From: Paenibacillus maysiensis
GTDB lineage: Bacteria; Bacillota; Bacilli; Paenibacillales; Paenibacillaceae
DNA: 33,880 nucleotides
NCBI RefSeq assembly: GCF_000520815.1
Contig: NZ_ASRY01000007.1
Coordinates: forward strand, 1-33,880
Direction: 5' to 3'
The notes under the pieces were generated by a model. The model worked only from the letters and a program-made list of their open reading frames with translations. It ran no database searches and was not told where the DNA came from. The first letter of the stretch is position 1. Each line of letters begins with the position of its first letter. Shown one piece after another: positions 1-11,372 of the stretch. The translations under genes were made by a program, and so were the position numbers.

Positions 1-10
1 AACTTCATAA

Positions 11-90
11 GCCGGTGTGGCGGAATTGGCAGACGCGCGCGACTCAAAATCGTGAGGGAAACCGTGGAGGTTCGAGTCCTCTCACCGGCA
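11..90 (+). tRNA. tRNA-Leu (anticodon CAA)
   Basis: The 80-nt sequence folds as a class II tRNA. Acceptor strands GCCGGTG and CACCGGC pair fully. The anticodon stem closes around loop CTCAAAA with anticodon CAA, there is a 12-nt variable arm, and the T arm carries GGTTCGAGTCC. The discriminator base is A and no CCA is encoded. It reads leucine codon TTG and sits 7 nt ahead of a tRNA-Pro gene, so the two are probably co-transcribed from upstream of the window. Confidence 0.96.
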
Positions 91-97
91 TGTATTT

Positions 98-171
98 CGG
101 GATGTAGCTCAGCTTGGTAGAGCACCTGGTTTGGGACCAGGGGGTCGCATGTTCAAATCGTGTCATCCCGA
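98..171 (+). tRNA. tRNA-Pro (anticodon TGG)
   Basis: The 74-nt cloverleaf has acceptor strands CGGGATG and CATCCCG, D-arm GCTC/GAGC and anticodon stem CCTGG/CCAGG around loop TTTGGGA, giving anticodon TGG. The T arm contains GTTCAAAT. No CCA is encoded. It is followed at once by an intrinsic terminator, so it is the last gene of this tRNA transcript. Confidence 0.96.
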
Positions 172-181
172 TTCAAAAGGA

Positions 182-208
182 AAGTCGCTGGAAGAAGCGG
201 CTTTTTTT
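182..208 (+). terminator. Intrinsic terminator of the tRNA operon
   Basis: A hairpin of AGTCGCT paired with AGCGGCT around GGAAGA is followed by seven T. It lies 10 nt behind the tRNA-Pro gene. Confidence 0.85.
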
Positions 209-289
209 GTTGTATTTGTTGTCTTTTTTTGTATAAATCAGTAATCGTCAGGCCACACTAACACAAAAAGTGGGACGGAAGGGATTACT

Positions 290-994
290 GTGAAGCGATT
301 AAGCTGGAAAAAACAAATTAAACGACGCTGGAAGCAGTGGAGAAGAACGGTGTGGGCCTGTACTATTTTTGGATCGGCTTGTTTGCTGGCAGGTTTCGGT
401 ATTCTGTTTTCACGTCATATGCAAACTATGCTGTCACAGCCCCTCGCTACTACCGTTATGGCGGACGTTGATACGAAGGAGCCTTCACACACGAGTTCGG
501 CTGAAGTGCATTCCTCGCAGGTGCAGGTATTGCAAAGTATCCGTGCTTCGGGCATCGGTAGGAAGACTCATTTGTTAACCACCTATGTGTGTGGCACAGA
601 GACGCTTTCCTTGGGAACGTTAAGTTCGCAGCAGTTAGAGAGCTTGCTGAAGCAGCATCCCGATTGGAAGGGACGGTTAAATACGAGAGGCGAGGTGTGG
701 CTGGAGCGTAAGGTGGAGGATTTGTCGGAGTTATGCAAACAGCATGCCTACATGGGTATGAGTATGGATGGACAACTTACTTTGTTTGAAGGGCCGCCTA
801 AAAAAGAAAAAGTAATTCGGACTTTCTTTCAGCTGGATGTGGGATCAATGGAGACGGCTCTGCCCGAGGGAGTGTATGAGCAGCTCCAGCAGGGAATCCG
901 TGTGCAGGATATGAACGAATACAACAGTGTGATCTCTACTTTTAGTGATTTTGCAGTGGAGCGAACACAGCGGGTATTGAAGCAGCAATATTGA
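290..994 (+). CDS. bofC: BofC-like sporulation checkpoint protein
   Basis: The product is 234 residues with a basic N-terminus, one membrane/signal-anchor segment at about residues 21-40 and an extracytoplasmic domain. In Bacillus subtilis, BofC is a forespore-made protein secreted into the intermembrane space, where it acts in the SpoIVB/BofA checkpoint controlling pro-sigma-K processing. Assignment rests on topology, the C-terminal domain style and position: in Bacillus bofC lies next to ruvA, as here next to ruvC/ruvA. Translation starts at GTG behind GGAAGGG. A terminator follows, so it is a single-gene unit. I did not align it, so the symbol is family-level. Confidence 0.75.
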   Translation: MKRLSWKKQIKRRWKQWRRTVWACTIFGSACLLAGFGILFSRHMQTMLSQPLATTVMADVDTKEPSHTSSAEVHSSQVQVLQSIRASGIGRKTHLLTTYVCGTETLSLGTLSSQQLESLLKQHPDWKGRLNTRGEVWLERKVEDLSELCKQHAYMGMSMDGQLTLFEGPPKKEKVIRTFFQLDVGSMETALPEGVYEQLQQGIRVQDMNEYNSVISTFSDFAVERTQRVLKQQY

Positions 995-1007
995 TTACAT
1001 GCAAGAA

Positions 1008-1058
1008 AGAGGCGTATAGGCTTTGCCCGGAGGGTGAGGCGTATAACGTCTCTTTTTT
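1008..1058 (+). terminator. Terminator after bofC
   Basis: AGAGGCG upstream pairs with CGTCTCT (one G-U pair), followed by a run of six T. It separates bofC from the ruv operon. Confidence 0.6.
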
Positions 1059-1105
1059 GTGCTGAACTTAGAGTTAAACTTTTTACTCTATTAGATGCAA
1101 AGTTT

Positions 1106-1114
1106 TGTTATAAT
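1106..1114 (+). promoter_or_regulatory. Extended -10 promoter of the ruv operon
   Basis: The sequence TGTTATAAT is a perfect extended -10 (TGn plus TATAAT at 1109-1114). No good -35 is seen 17 bp upstream, which suits an extended -10 promoter. A short inverted repeat, TAGAGT/ACTCTA (1069-1074 and 1085-1090), lies where the -35 would be. The leader to ruvC is about 110 nt. Confidence 0.55.
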
Positions 1115-1123
1115 GAAATGAAC

Positions 1124-1137
1124 GACACATATGTTCG
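1124..1137 (+). promoter_or_regulatory. Possible LexA (SOS) operator
   Basis: GACACATATGTTCG compares with the Bacillus LexA box CGAAC-N4-GTTCG. The right half site and the central ATAT match exactly; the left half has three mismatches. It lies just behind the -10 of the ruv promoter, a place where a repressor would block initiation. The B. subtilis ruvAB genes are LexA-regulated, which makes a site here plausible, but it is half-degenerate. Confidence 0.4.
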
Positions 1138-1229
1138 CTTTGTTTAGCATTTGGCAATGATTATGGTTTTGATATTAAATCTTTGATGGCTAGTTAACGC
1201 CGTATTTTGGCGATAGGGGAGAGATTTTT

Positions 1230-1733
1230 TTGCGTTTTCTAGGAATTGATCCGGGTATTGCAATTGTGGGCTTTGGATTTGTGGACAAGATCGGCAGTAA
1301 GGTGGTTCCTGTTCAATATGGCTGTATCCAGACGGAGGCCCATACACCGGAAGAAGAGCGATTGCTTCATGTATATGAAGGCATGCTGCAATTGATTGAT
1401 AAATATAAACCTGATGCGGTAGCGCTGGAGAAGCTTTTTTTTAATCGTAATGTAACAACTGCAATGTCTGTGAGTCAGGCGCGTGGTGTGCTGGTGCTGG
1501 CTGCGAAACAACGTGGTTTGCCTATAGGGGAATATACGCCTATGCAGGTTAAACAGGCTATTGTAGGGTATGGAAAGGCTGAGAAGAAGCAGGTACAGGA
1601 AATGGTAAGAATGTTTCTGAAGCTTCAAGTCGTGCCCAAACCGGATGATGTGGCGGATGCTTTGGCAGTGGCTATTTGTCATGCGCATTCATATGGACTA
1701 AATTCAAAATTAAATGAGGTATTGCGAAAATGA
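1230..1733 (+). CDS. ruvC: RuvC Holliday-junction resolvase
   Basis: The endonuclease resolves Holliday junctions together with RuvAB at the end of recombinational repair. The 167-residue product has normal family length. The four acidic catalytic residues are visible: Asp7 in FLGIDPG, Glu67 in ALEKLFF, and Asp140 and Asp143 in PDDVADALA. The start is TTG, fixed by AGGGGAGA 8 nt upstream and by the family N-terminus MRFLGIDPG. It overlaps ruvA by 4 bp (ATGA), so the two are translationally coupled in a ruvCAB operon. An extended -10 promoter and a possible LexA box precede it. Confidence 0.96.
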   Translation: MRFLGIDPGIAIVGFGFVDKIGSKVVPVQYGCIQTEAHTPEEERLLHVYEGMLQLIDKYKPDAVALEKLFFNRNVTTAMSVSQARGVLVLAAKQRGLPIGEYTPMQVKQAIVGYGKAEKKQVQEMVRMFLKLQVVPKPDDVADALAVAICHAHSYGLNSKLNEVLRK

Positions 1734-2344
1734 TAGATTTCTTGCGTGGTTCTGTGGCTCACTTGGAAAATGAATATGTCGTTTTGGATGTGCAAGGGGT
1801 CGGGTATCGGGTATTTTGTCCGAACCCTTATGCCTTTGCCAAAACGGAAGGGCCGATTGTCATCTATATTCATCATCATGTAAGGGACGATGCTACTTTA
1901 CTGTTCGGGTTTGCGACTCGTGAGGAACAACAGTTGTTCCGTAAGCTGATTGATGTATCCGGAATTGGGCCGCGTGTGGCGCTTGGTATTTTGGGAGGCG
2001 GTACGCCTACCCATGTGGTAACGGCAATCTATCAAGAGAACATCGCGTTTCTCACCAAACTGCCGGGCATCGGTAAAAAGACGGCGCAACGCATGATTCT
2101 GGATTTGAAGGACAAGCTGGACGGCATCGGCTCAGTCGGGATTGCGACCGGATTGTTTGCGGAGCCTGTCGTGGAGGAAGGCGAGGGTTCCTATTGGAGC
2201 GAGGCACGAGAAGCACTTAAGGCGCTGGGCTACACAGATGCGGAGCTGGATAAGGTATGGAGCAGAATGAAGAAAGACGCGAAACCTGATGAATCTGCTG
2301 ATATTTTAATGAAAAGAGCTTTGCAACTGTTGTTTGCCGGATAG
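1730..2344 (+). CDS. ruvA: RuvA Holliday-junction DNA-binding subunit
   Basis: RuvA forms the tetramer that holds the four-way junction flat and recruits the RuvB motor. At 204 residues it is of typical length. An N-terminal OB-like domain is followed by two helix-hairpin-helix motifs, VSGIGPRVA at about 76-84 and LPGIGKKTAQ at 111-120, and a C-terminal RuvB-contacting domain with ALKALGYTDAEL. The gene starts inside the ruvC stop and is followed 51 bp later by ruvB. Confidence 0.97.
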   Translation: MIDFLRGSVAHLENEYVVLDVQGVGYRVFCPNPYAFAKTEGPIVIYIHHHVRDDATLLFGFATREEQQLFRKLIDVSGIGPRVALGILGGGTPTHVVTAIYQENIAFLTKLPGIGKKTAQRMILDLKDKLDGIGSVGIATGLFAEPVVEEGEGSYWSEAREALKALGYTDAELDKVWSRMKKDAKPDESADILMKRALQLLFAG

Positions 2345-2395
2345 GACGACGATGTCCATTAAAAGAAGTCTGGTGAAAAGGAGGAGCGATGGAAA

Positions 2396-3403
2396 ATGGA
2401 TGACCGGATTATTTCCGCCAATTTGATGATGGAAGACCAGACGGCGGAGCTAAGCCTTCGCCCCCGTTATCTGAACGAATATATCGGGCAAAATCAAGTG
2501 AAAGAAAATTTGAAAATATATATTGAAGCGGCCAAGATGCGTAAAGAGGCGCTGGATCATGTGCTACTGTACGGTCCGCCCGGATTAGGAAAAACGACGC
2601 TCGCCAATATTATCGCCAACGAGTTGGGCGTTAATTTACGCACGACCTCAGGCCCGGCAATTGAAAGACCCGGAGATTTGGCAGCGTTGCTGACAAATCT
2701 TCAAGAGGGCGATGTTTTGTTCATTGACGAGATACATCGCCTGCACCGTACGGTGGAAGAAGTCATGTATCCGGCAATGGAGGATTTTGCGCTGGACATT
2801 ATGATTGGTAAAGGCCCGAGTGCGCGTTCAGTCCGTCTGGATTTGCCGCCCTTTACGCTTATCGGGGCTACTACGCGCGCTGGGCTGCTTTCTGCGCCGT
2901 TGCGTGACCGATTTGGTGTCATTAGTCGGTTGGAGTTCTATACGACAGACGAGCTGGCCTACATCGTATCAAGGAACGCGGATATTATGGAGATTGAGAT
3001 TGTCGGGGATGCAGCTGAAGAAATCGCATTGCGTTCACGGGGGACGCCACGGATTGCGAATCGGCTGTTAAAAAGGGTGCGTGATTTTGCCCAAGTTGCC
3101 GGAGACGGTATTATTCATTCAGAGTTGGCCGCAGAGGCGTTAAAGAGACTGCAAATTGATCCGCGCGGACTGGATGAAATTGATCATAAAATGCTTAAGG
3201 CGATGATTCATTCATTCCGTGGCGGGCCTGTGGGATTGGATACAATTGCAGCGACCATTGGTGAAGAAAGCCAGACGATCGAGGACGTGTATGAGCCATA
3301 TTTGTTGCAAATCGGCCTTCTGCAAAGAACGCCACGGGGACGGATGGTGACTCCGGCGGCTTATGCTCACCTCGGAATTCCCATGCCAACGGATTCAAGG
3401 TGA
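2396..3403 (+). CDS. ruvB: RuvB branch-migration ATPase
   Basis: RuvB is the AAA+ hexameric motor that drives branch migration at RuvA-bound junctions. The 335-residue product has Walker [10 protein letters not shown] at 60-68, Walker B FIDEIH with Asp111-Glu112, sensor-1 region [18 protein letters not shown] and a C-terminal winged-helix domain ([13 protein letters not shown]). The ATG at 2396 is served by AAGGAGGAG 9-11 nt upstream; the nearer ATG at 2389 is out of frame. It is the last gene of ruvCAB, and no terminator is obvious behind it. Confidence 0.98.
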   Translation: MDDRIISANLMMEDQTAELSLRPRYLNEYIGQNQVKENLKIYIEAAKMRKEALDHVLLYGPPGLGKTTLANIIANELGVNLRTTSGPAIERPGDLAALLTNLQEGDVLFIDEIHRLHRTVEEVMYPAMEDFALDIMIGKGPSARSVRLDLPPFTLIGATTRAGLLSAPLRDRFGVISRLEFYTTDELAYIVSRNADIMEIEIVGDAAEEIALRSRGTPRIANRLLKRVRDFAQVAGDGIIHSELAAEALKRLQIDPRGLDEIDHKMLKAMIHSFRGGPVGLDTIAATIGEESQTIEDVYEPYLLQIGLLQRTPRGRMVTPAAYAHLGIPMPTDSR

Positions 3404-3559
3404 GCAGGGAGTGTATATTTTTATCACATGAGAACAGGCAGTAGCGGCTCATACACAGAAAAATGTAGCTGAGATTAGTTCTTAACGTGATTACACGACT
3501 ATGATAAATATGATATTACAGCACGGATGGTATGGAGAAAGAGAGTGCGTGAATTAAGA

Positions 3560-3633
3560 TTTGGGCGGGTTCAAGTTTAGGCGTATTTCGCCGATGTATT
3601 AAAAGGGACAGGTTTGAGTCAAGTTCCCGCCAA
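3560..3633. repeat. Long imperfect inverted repeat upstream of the SpoIID-like gene
   Basis: TTTGGGCGGG (about 3560-3569) can pair with CCCGCCAAA (about 3625-3633), with a smaller GGCG/CGCC hairpin inside. It occupies most of the 277-bp gap between ruvB and the next gene. It has no T tract, so it is not an intrinsic terminator. Its role is unknown; the rest of the gap shows nothing I can name. Confidence 0.4.
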
Positions 3634-3680
3634 ATCATGCAGTATGCGTGCTATGACAGCCAGAAATGGGGGAGCCAGAA

Positions 3681-5774
3681 ATGAGTGAAAAAGCGTTGAA
3701 TCAAAGCACAATTTTCGGCACATGGGCGGGTCGGGCCAAACGGGCAACAGCGGCTATAGTATTAGCTGTAGTTTGCCTGCCTTGGTCTCCGACTGTTCAC
3801 GCCGCTACTGCCCAAGAGGATATTCGTGTAGTGATCTTTGCGGATCTGGGCAGCAAATATAAAGCGACTGTACCCGCTGTAACCTTGAAATCATCAGGGG
3901 GCCTGAGTGTCGGACAAAACAGTGGGGGGAGCTTTCAGTCTTGGACAGGACTTCCAGACAGTACGGCCCGTTTTAGCGTAGACAGCTATCGGGTAAAGGT
4001 ACTGGAAGGAAATGAAGCGGCTGCGATAAAAGCAGCTCAAGCATTGCAAAAGACGAATGATAAACCGATGGTTTTTATTGGCTCGAAAAACGGTAGCTCT
4101 GTCTATCAGGTGTATGCAGGAATATATGCGACTGAACAGGTAGCGCAGGCTGCTGTACAGCGTATTTCTACTGCAACCGGAGCACAGGCCGAAGTTACGG
4201 GGAACAAGCATTGGTCTACGGGAAACTACGGAAGCGAACAAGAGGCTAATCTCGTTCGGACGACGATTGCTGCCGCAGGTTTTGATGCTTTTACCGTCAT
4301 TCAATCGAGAGGTCAATATGCTGTGTGGGTCGGAGAAGAGAGTAATGACAGCAAGTTGTCCGCTTTGAAAACAGAACTGGAAAGCAAGCAACCGCGACTT
4401 ACGCTCTCTAAAGTCAACGCTACTCAAACCGGACTGATTGTGAGACAGGAAGCAGGAGTAACGACAGGCTCTCAGGTGATGACTCATTATGTGCTGAGTG
4501 GTTCTGATAATAGCAAGGTTATGGTCAACGGAGGCAGTGATGGAATTCAAGTGATCGAGAGATCACAGCGTACATATCGTGGCGACATGGAAATTGGCAT
4601 GACGTCAGGACAACTGGCACTTGTTAACGAAGTGCCGTTGGAGCAGTATTTGTATTCTGTGGTAGGAGCTGAAGTCTATTCCTCGTGGTCGGCTGAAGCG
4701 CTCAAGGCTCAAGCGGTGGCGGCTCGCAGCTATGCGCTTGCCCAAGGCAATCGTTTTCAGATCGGGAACGTGGTGGATGGAACGTTAAGCCAGGCTTATA
4801 ACGGCAAAGGCTCGGAGCATGCGAATGTTAGCGAGGCCGTAGATGCAACCGCTGGTGAAGTGATTAAAAGTGGTGGCAAGGTGGTCGAAGCTGTATTTTC
4901 GTCCAATGCGGGCGGTGTTACAGCGGATGCTTCCGAGGTGTGGAACAGTGGCGGTGAATCGTTTGCCAGCGTAGATAGCTCAGGAGATACTTCGGCGCAA
5001 AAAGGAGCACAGGAGTGGTATCACGTGCTTCTCTCCAGCGGAAAGACAGGCTATATCCGTGAGGATAACGTTAAGGAACTGGAGGGAGTCACAGAGGCGG
5101 GGCTAGACAAAGTTACCGTGACTGCTGAAAATACCAATGTGCGTTCCATTCCTCAAATTCAATCAACCGTGGCAGCAGTAGCCAAGGTACAGCCCGGTGA
5201 AGAGATGATTGTATTGGAAAAGGTACCTCAATCCGGAGACTACGCATGGGTACGGGGGCCCTTTACGGCCGCTCAGCTTGTAAAATCCCTGCAAGGGAAA
5301 GTAACGGGCACAATACCGTCCTCTATTGACCATCTCGATGTCACCAAACGTGGTCCGTCCGGGCGTGTGCTGGAGGTTGAAGCGAATGGATCGCCTTTAA
5401 AGGTGAAATATCCTGATATGTATCGTTCAGCAATGGGCGGATTGCCGAGCACGCTGTTTGATATTGCGAGTACTGGCAGTTATACTGTATTAGGCGCTGA
5501 TGGGGCTACTACTCATGTAAATGGTGCACAGGGGACTACAATCCTGTCGGCATCAGGGAGCAGCACTTCCAGCGGTAACGGGGTGATCGTCATGAATGAA
5601 GATCGTCATGCGCGCGTCATCGACAAAACGCAGAGCTTTATTTTTACAGGCAAAGGGAATGGTCACGGTTTGGGATTGTCACAATGGGGAGCCAACGGTT
5701 TGGCTGATCAGGGGTATGATTACAAGAGAATTTTGCAACACTATTATAAAAATGTGGATATAGTTAAGGACTGA
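3681..5774 (+). CDS. SpoIID/LytB-domain protein with SPOR repeat
   Basis: This secreted or membrane-anchored protein of about 697 residues has an N-terminal signal segment (residues 20-42, ending near TVHAA). A SPOR-like peptidoglycan-binding region follows at about 105-205, then a central SpoIID/LytB domain ([16 protein letters not shown], then [15 protein letters not shown]), an SH3-like insert ([12 protein letters not shown]) and the family C-terminal motif [17 protein letters not shown]. SpoIID proteins are lytic transglycosylases acting on denuded glycan during engulfment; LytB relatives modify autolysins. I cannot say which applies. ATG 3681 is chosen because GGGGGAG lies 6 nt ahead of it; the ATG at 3666 has no ribosome site. 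queA follows after 7 bp. Confidence 0.85.
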   Translation: MSEKALNQSTIFGTWAGRAKRATAAIVLAVVCLPWSPTVHAATAQEDIRVVIFADLGSKYKATVPAVTLKSSGGLSVGQNSGGSFQSWTGLPDSTARFSVDSYRVKVLEGNEAAAIKAAQALQKTNDKPMVFIGSKNGSSVYQVYAGIYATEQVAQAAVQRISTATGAQAEVTGNKHWSTGNYGSEQEANLVRTTIAAAGFDAFTVIQSRGQYAVWVGEESNDSKLSALKTELESKQPRLTLSKVNATQTGLIVRQEAGVTTGSQVMTHYVLSGSDNSKVMVNGGSDGIQVIERSQRTYRGDMEIGMTSGQLALVNEVPLEQYLYSVVGAEVYSSWSAEALKAQAVAARSYALAQGNRFQIGNVVDGTLSQAYNGKGSEHANVSEAVDATAGEVIKSGGKVVEAVFSSNAGGVTADASEVWNSGGESFASVDSSGDTSAQKGAQEWYHVLLSSGKTGYIREDNVKELEGVTEAGLDKVTVTAENTNVRSIPQIQSTVAAVAKVQPGEEMIVLEKVPQSGDYAWVRGPFTAAQLVKSLQGKVTGTIPSSIDHLDVTKRGPSGRVLEVEANGSPLKVKYPDMYRSAMGGLPSTLFDIASTGSYTVLGADGATTHVNGAQGTTILSASGSSTSSGNGVIVMNEDRHARVIDKTQSFIFTGKGNGHGLGLSQWGANGLADQGYDYKRILQHYYKNVDIVKD

Positions 5775-5781
5775 CCAATAT

Positions 5782-7970
<2,189 letters not shown>

Positions 7971-8004
7971 GTTTTAGGGGAGAGTATACGAAGGGGGATT
8001 TAAC

Positions 8005-8337
8005 ATGTTTCATTTTGCTACAGCTGCTGCAACCGGTGGAACTGGAGGACTTTTTCAAATGATCTGGCCACTGGCGTTGATGTTTGTAATCTTCTATTTC
8101 TTGTTGATTCGTCCGAATCAGAAAAAACAGAAGCAGCGTCAAACGATGCTTCAAGCCTTGAAAAAGGGCGATAAAGTCATTACGATCGGAGGTCTTCACG
8201 GTACGATTTTGGAGATTACGGATGATGTGGTTGTTTTGCGTGTGAATGATGTTACGAAGCTGACCTTTGATCGCAGCGCGATCAGCAATGCGATTGCAAA
8301 AGATACAGCTTCCGAGGAAGTTGTTTCCAAGTCATAG
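8005..8337 (+). CDS. yajC: YajC, Sec translocase accessory subunit
   Basis: YajC is a small single-span membrane protein that associates with SecDF in the Sec translocon. The 110-residue product has one transmembrane segment at about 16-36 (MIWPLALMFVIFYFLLI), the family motif RPNQKKQKQ directly after it, and a cytoplasmic domain with LKKGDKVITIGGLHGTI. AAGGGGGA lies 7 nt ahead of the ATG. A strong terminator follows, closing the queA-tgt-yajC unit. Confidence 0.96.
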   Translation: MFHFATAAATGGTGGLFQMIWPLALMFVIFYFLLIRPNQKKQKQRQTMLQALKKGDKVITIGGLHGTILEITDDVVVLRVNDVTKLTFDRSAISNAIAKDTASEEVVSKS

Positions 8338-8355
8338 AATATTAGCATAACCATG

Positions 8356-8390
8356 CAAAAACCGAGCCTTTGAGAAGGGCTCGGTTTTTT
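8356..8390 (+). terminator. Terminator after yajC
   Basis: AACCGAGCC pairs with GGGCTCGGTT (one bulge), followed by six T. It also lies just downstream of the convergent minus-strand membrane protein gene, and A-runs on its left side mean it could work in both directions. Confidence 0.85.
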
Positions 8391-8416
8391 GTGTTGTTTT
8401 GCCACATGCATTTTGA

Positions 8417-8806
8417 TTATTTGCTCAGGTTAATCCCAAACATCCCGCCCCCTGCTCCAATGATAAAGGCAATTCCCAGATGCAAAAGATCTTTGGCGTT
8501 CATGCCTGCATCCAGTGCCAGAAAACCGACCAGCAGCACGATTAGCCCATACAGGATGCCTGTAATACCGCCTTGATACCAGCCTTTGTTCGTGGATCTT
8601 TTACCGGCGACGAAGCCGCCGGATACCATGGCGAATGCATGAACGATGTACGTATACAACGATAAATCCTGTTCCTGCATCTGTGTCAGCCACAAGAGTA
8701 GCGAAAGGATAAATGCGCCAAGCAGCATCCATGCAAAAGCATAAAACAAGCCGGATAAAATGGGATGGGCCAGACGAAACGAACACCAGCGGCGAATGAG
8801 CTCCAT
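8417..8806 (-). CDS. TIGR04086/YrzE-like membrane protein
   Basis: This 129-residue integral membrane protein has about four hydrophobic segments. It resembles the YrzE/TIGR04086 family of unknown function, which in Bacillus also lies between yajC and the DUF421 gene. The start is set at ATG 8806 because AGGAGG lies 8 nt ahead of it; the upstream in-frame TTG at 8827 overlaps that ribosome site. A minus-strand TATAAT occurs at 8838-8843. The gene is convergent with yajC and divergent from the DUF421 gene. Function is not known. Confidence 0.75.
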   Translation of the reverse strand: MELIRRWCSFRLAHPILSGLFYAFAWMLLGAFILSLLLWLTQMQEQDLSLYTYIVHAFAMVSGGFVAGKRSTNKGWYQGGITGILYGLIVLLVGFLALDAGMNAKDLLHLGIAFIIGAGGGMFGINLSK

Positions 8807-9009
8807 TGATAATTCCTCCTGTACCAAGGTTTGAACTATTATAATTCTATGGCCAAGCCTCCCGGCTTAGTACCAAGTCGTAAGCAGTCTTTGTCTTTAT
8901 TTCAATAATTTAACCTTTTGTTTTCTGTATGGTTGATATGAGGAACGGTCAGAATACGTGTACAATGAACGGCAAATGTCTTGTCGCAAGTACAGGAGAG
9001 GAGGCGGAC

Positions 9010-9792
9010 ATGTTGGGTCACGATATTTTTGCACTTATATTTCGAACGTTTCTCATGTACTTTATTGTATTTCTGGTTATGCGCTTAATGGGTAAACGGG
9101 AGATCGGAAAATTGTCTGTTTTTGACCTCGTGATATCCATTATGATTGCGGAAATCGCTGTATTCAGTTTGGAAGATATAGAGCGTCCGTTGTATGGAGG
9201 GCTGATTCCTTTGGGCGTGTTGCTGATTTTGCAGATCGGTATTTCGTATTTCAGTCTAAAAAGTCGACGACTGCGGCTGCTGTTTGATGGTAAGCCCAGT
9301 GTGTTGTTTTCCAACGGACAGGTAAATAAGGAAGAAATGCTGAAGCAACGCTACAATTTAGATGATCTGCTGTTACAACTTCGGGAACAAAATATCGAAG
9401 GCTTGGACGATGTAGAATATGTTATTTTGGAAACGACAGGCAAGCTCACGGTCATACGTAAAGATGATGACGTTGGAGATAGTGAATCTGAAAAGCAGAA
9501 ACCAAATTTAGAACAAACGAATTTAATAAACAACGATCAACAGGAGGATAAAGTCCATCCTTCGCCTCAAATCGGCGGGAAGTTTAGATATGAAGGCCTT
9601 CCCATTCCGTTGATTATGGATGGCAAGGTGCTGGATCGAAATTTGGAGCGTATGGATATGAACCGTTTTTGGCTTAAAAATCAGATTCAAGCTCAAGGGC
9701 ATAAAGATTTTAAGGATGTTTTCTTGTGCTCGGTTAACCATAAAGGCGATGTATATATTACGCCGCCTGCCTTTGGGGAATCCTCGGATTAA
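9010..9792 (+). CDS. DUF421/YetF-family membrane protein (YrbG-like)
   Basis: The 260-residue product has three N-terminal transmembrane segments with the family signature LVMRLMGKREIGKLS and then a cytoplasmic alpha/beta region (LFDGKPSVLFSNGQV, LLLQLREQNIEGLDDVEY). Relatives (YetF, YrbG, YdfS) are membrane proteins, some tied to spore germination; the biochemical role is not settled. The start ATG 9010 is chosen because GGAGAGGAGG lies 6 nt upstream and the membrane segment begins right after it; an in-frame ATG at 8929 lacks both. It converges on spoVB with only 5 bp between the stops and no visible terminator. Confidence 0.85.
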   Translation: MLGHDIFALIFRTFLMYFIVFLVMRLMGKREIGKLSVFDLVISIMIAEIAVFSLEDIERPLYGGLIPLGVLLILQIGISYFSLKSRRLRLLFDGKPSVLFSNGQVNKEEMLKQRYNLDDLLLQLREQNIEGLDDVEYVILETTGKLTVIRKDDDVGDSESEKQKPNLEQTNLINNDQQEDKVHPSPQIGGKFRYEGLPIPLIMDGKVLDRNLERMDMNRFWLKNQIQAQGHKDFKDVFLCSVNHKGDVYITPPAFGESSD

Positions 9793-9797
9793 GCCTG

Positions 9798-11372
9798 TTA
9801 TGCCTTAAACCATCTTCTCAGGATGGGGATACGGTTGAGATTGTCCCAGTCAATCATTTTGGTCAGAGTCATCAGAAAAAGGTACAGAATAATGCCCAAG
9901 CCTGCGGCAAAAAGAAATTGCAGCGACATTTGATCGAAAACCGTTAGATGTCTGTAAGCATATAAGACCGCAGCTGCCATGATAATCATGCCCACACCGG
10001 TTTTCCAGAAATCAAGCAGCCGCACGCGAAACCGAAGCAATCTGCTTACACTGAAGCCATGCAGAAGCGTGACTATGGCACTGTTGATACAAATAGCGAT
10101 GACTGCTCCATAGATACCGTATTGAGGCTGGGAAGCAAGCCAGACAATAAGCGCGATTTTGATAACGGCTCCGACAAAGGTATTGAATAAGGCACTTCCG
10201 GGACGATCCAGTGCCTGAAGTGCTGCCTGAAGCGGGGCCTGAATGTACATAAAAAGAGCAAAGGGAGCCATGAGCTTAAGCATGCCCGCAATGTCGCCAT
10301 TATTGTAGAGTAGCAGGCACAGAGGCTCTGCCAATACGTACATAATGACGGCAAATGGGGCTCCTGCAACCAAAGCAAGTCGAAGTGATTGATGCAATCG
10401 CTTATGAATCGCTGTGATTTGTCCCTTGGCAGCAGCTTCGGATAAGGAAGGGACGAGGGAAACAGCCAGTGAACTGGTGAGAACACCGGGCAGTAATAAC
10501 ACTGGAATGACCATACCCTGCATGGCCCCGTATTGAGCGGTTGCCACTCCGGTGGCAATACCTGCTACGGCCAGACTGCGCATACATAGAATGGATTCAA
10601 GCAAATAGGACAACGACCCCACAAGTCTTCCGGCTGTTACGGGAACCGATATAGACAGAAGTCGTGACAACACAGACGGTTGTTTGGAATGAGCTGCTGA
10701 AGGTGAAGATACCTCCGGTTGTAGGGGTACATGATCTTTTCGCTGGTTCCATTTGTATTGCCCTAGAAGCACAATCATGCCGATGAGTTCACCCGCCAGT
10801 GCACCGAGCATCGCCCCTGCAGCAGCGTAGGCCACGCCATGCGGAAGGAGCAGGTAAGCAAACCAGATGACGCAAAAAATGCGCATGACAGTCTCGGCAA
10901 TGGAGGAGCTTGCGGACGGAATCATATTTTGTTTCCCCTGAAAATAGCCTCTGTACGCAGAGGAAACAGCAACAATGACAATCATTGGACTCATGCTGAC
11001 AAATGTATAATATACACGGCTGTCTGTCAGCAGGTGGCTTGTAATCCAAGGGGCAAATAGAAGACAGAGCGCCATGGCAAGCAGGCTGAGTGTAACAGTG
11101 AAGCGCAGGCTGGTGTGCAAAATACGCCGTGACATTTCGGGTTGACCCGCAGTTTCAGACTCGGCTACCAGCTTGGCTACGGCAAGCGGTATGCCCCCGG
11201 GAATAAGGGTTACCAGCACGATAAAAAAGGGATACCCCTGTTGGTACAAGCCGACTCCTTCGGGACCGATAATACGCGGGAGCGCGATTCGCGGAATAAA
11301 ACCCAGCAGCCGATTGATAATTCCAGCTGCTAATAAAATAATTGCTCCATGGATGAATGTCTGCTTTTTCAA
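9798..11372 (-). CDS. spoVB: SpoVB-like polysaccharide flippase (MOP superfamily)
   Basis: This membrane protein of about 524 residues has some 14 hydrophobic segments typical of the polysaccharide transport/MATE-like MOP superfamily. In Bacillus subtilis, SpoVB is needed for spore cortex synthesis, probably moving a peptidoglycan lipid precursor. The N-terminus (KKQTFIHGAIILLAAGIINR) and the genome position near yrbG, comN and secDF match spoVB. TTG 11372 is chosen because AAGAGGGAG lies 6 nt upstream; the in-frame TTG at 11393 precedes that ribosome site. Related paralogues (YkvU, YabM) exist, so the symbol depends partly on context. Confidence 0.85.
   Translation of the reverse strand: MKKQTFIHGAIILLAAGIINRLLGFIPRIALPRIIGPEGVGLYQQGYPFFIVLVTLIPGGIPLAVAKLVAESETAGQPEMSRRILHTSLRFTVTLSLLAMALCLLFAPWITSHLLTDSRVYYTFVSMSPMIVIVAVSSAYRGYFQGKQNMIPSASSSIAETVMRIFCVIWFAYLLLPHGVAYAAAGAMLGALAGELIGMIVLLGQYKWNQRKDHVPLQPEVSSPSAAHSKQPSVLSRLLSISVPVTAGRLVGSLSYLLESILCMRSLAVAGIATGVATAQYGAMQGMVIPVLLLPGVLTSSLAVSLVPSLSEAAAKGQITAIHKRLHQSLRLALVAGAPFAVIMYVLAEPLCLLLYNNGDIAGMLKLMAPFALFMYIQAPLQAALQALDRPGSALFNTFVGAVIKIALIVWLASQPQYGIYGAVIAICINSAIVTLLHGFSVSRLLRFRVRLLDFWKTGVGMIIMAAAVLYAYRHLTVFDQMSLQFLFAAGLGIILYLFLMTLTKMIDWDNLNRIPILRRWFKA

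Noticed and set aside
8929..9009. An earlier start for the DUF421 protein
   Set aside because: No ribosome site there, while GGAGAGGAGG directly serves ATG 9010.
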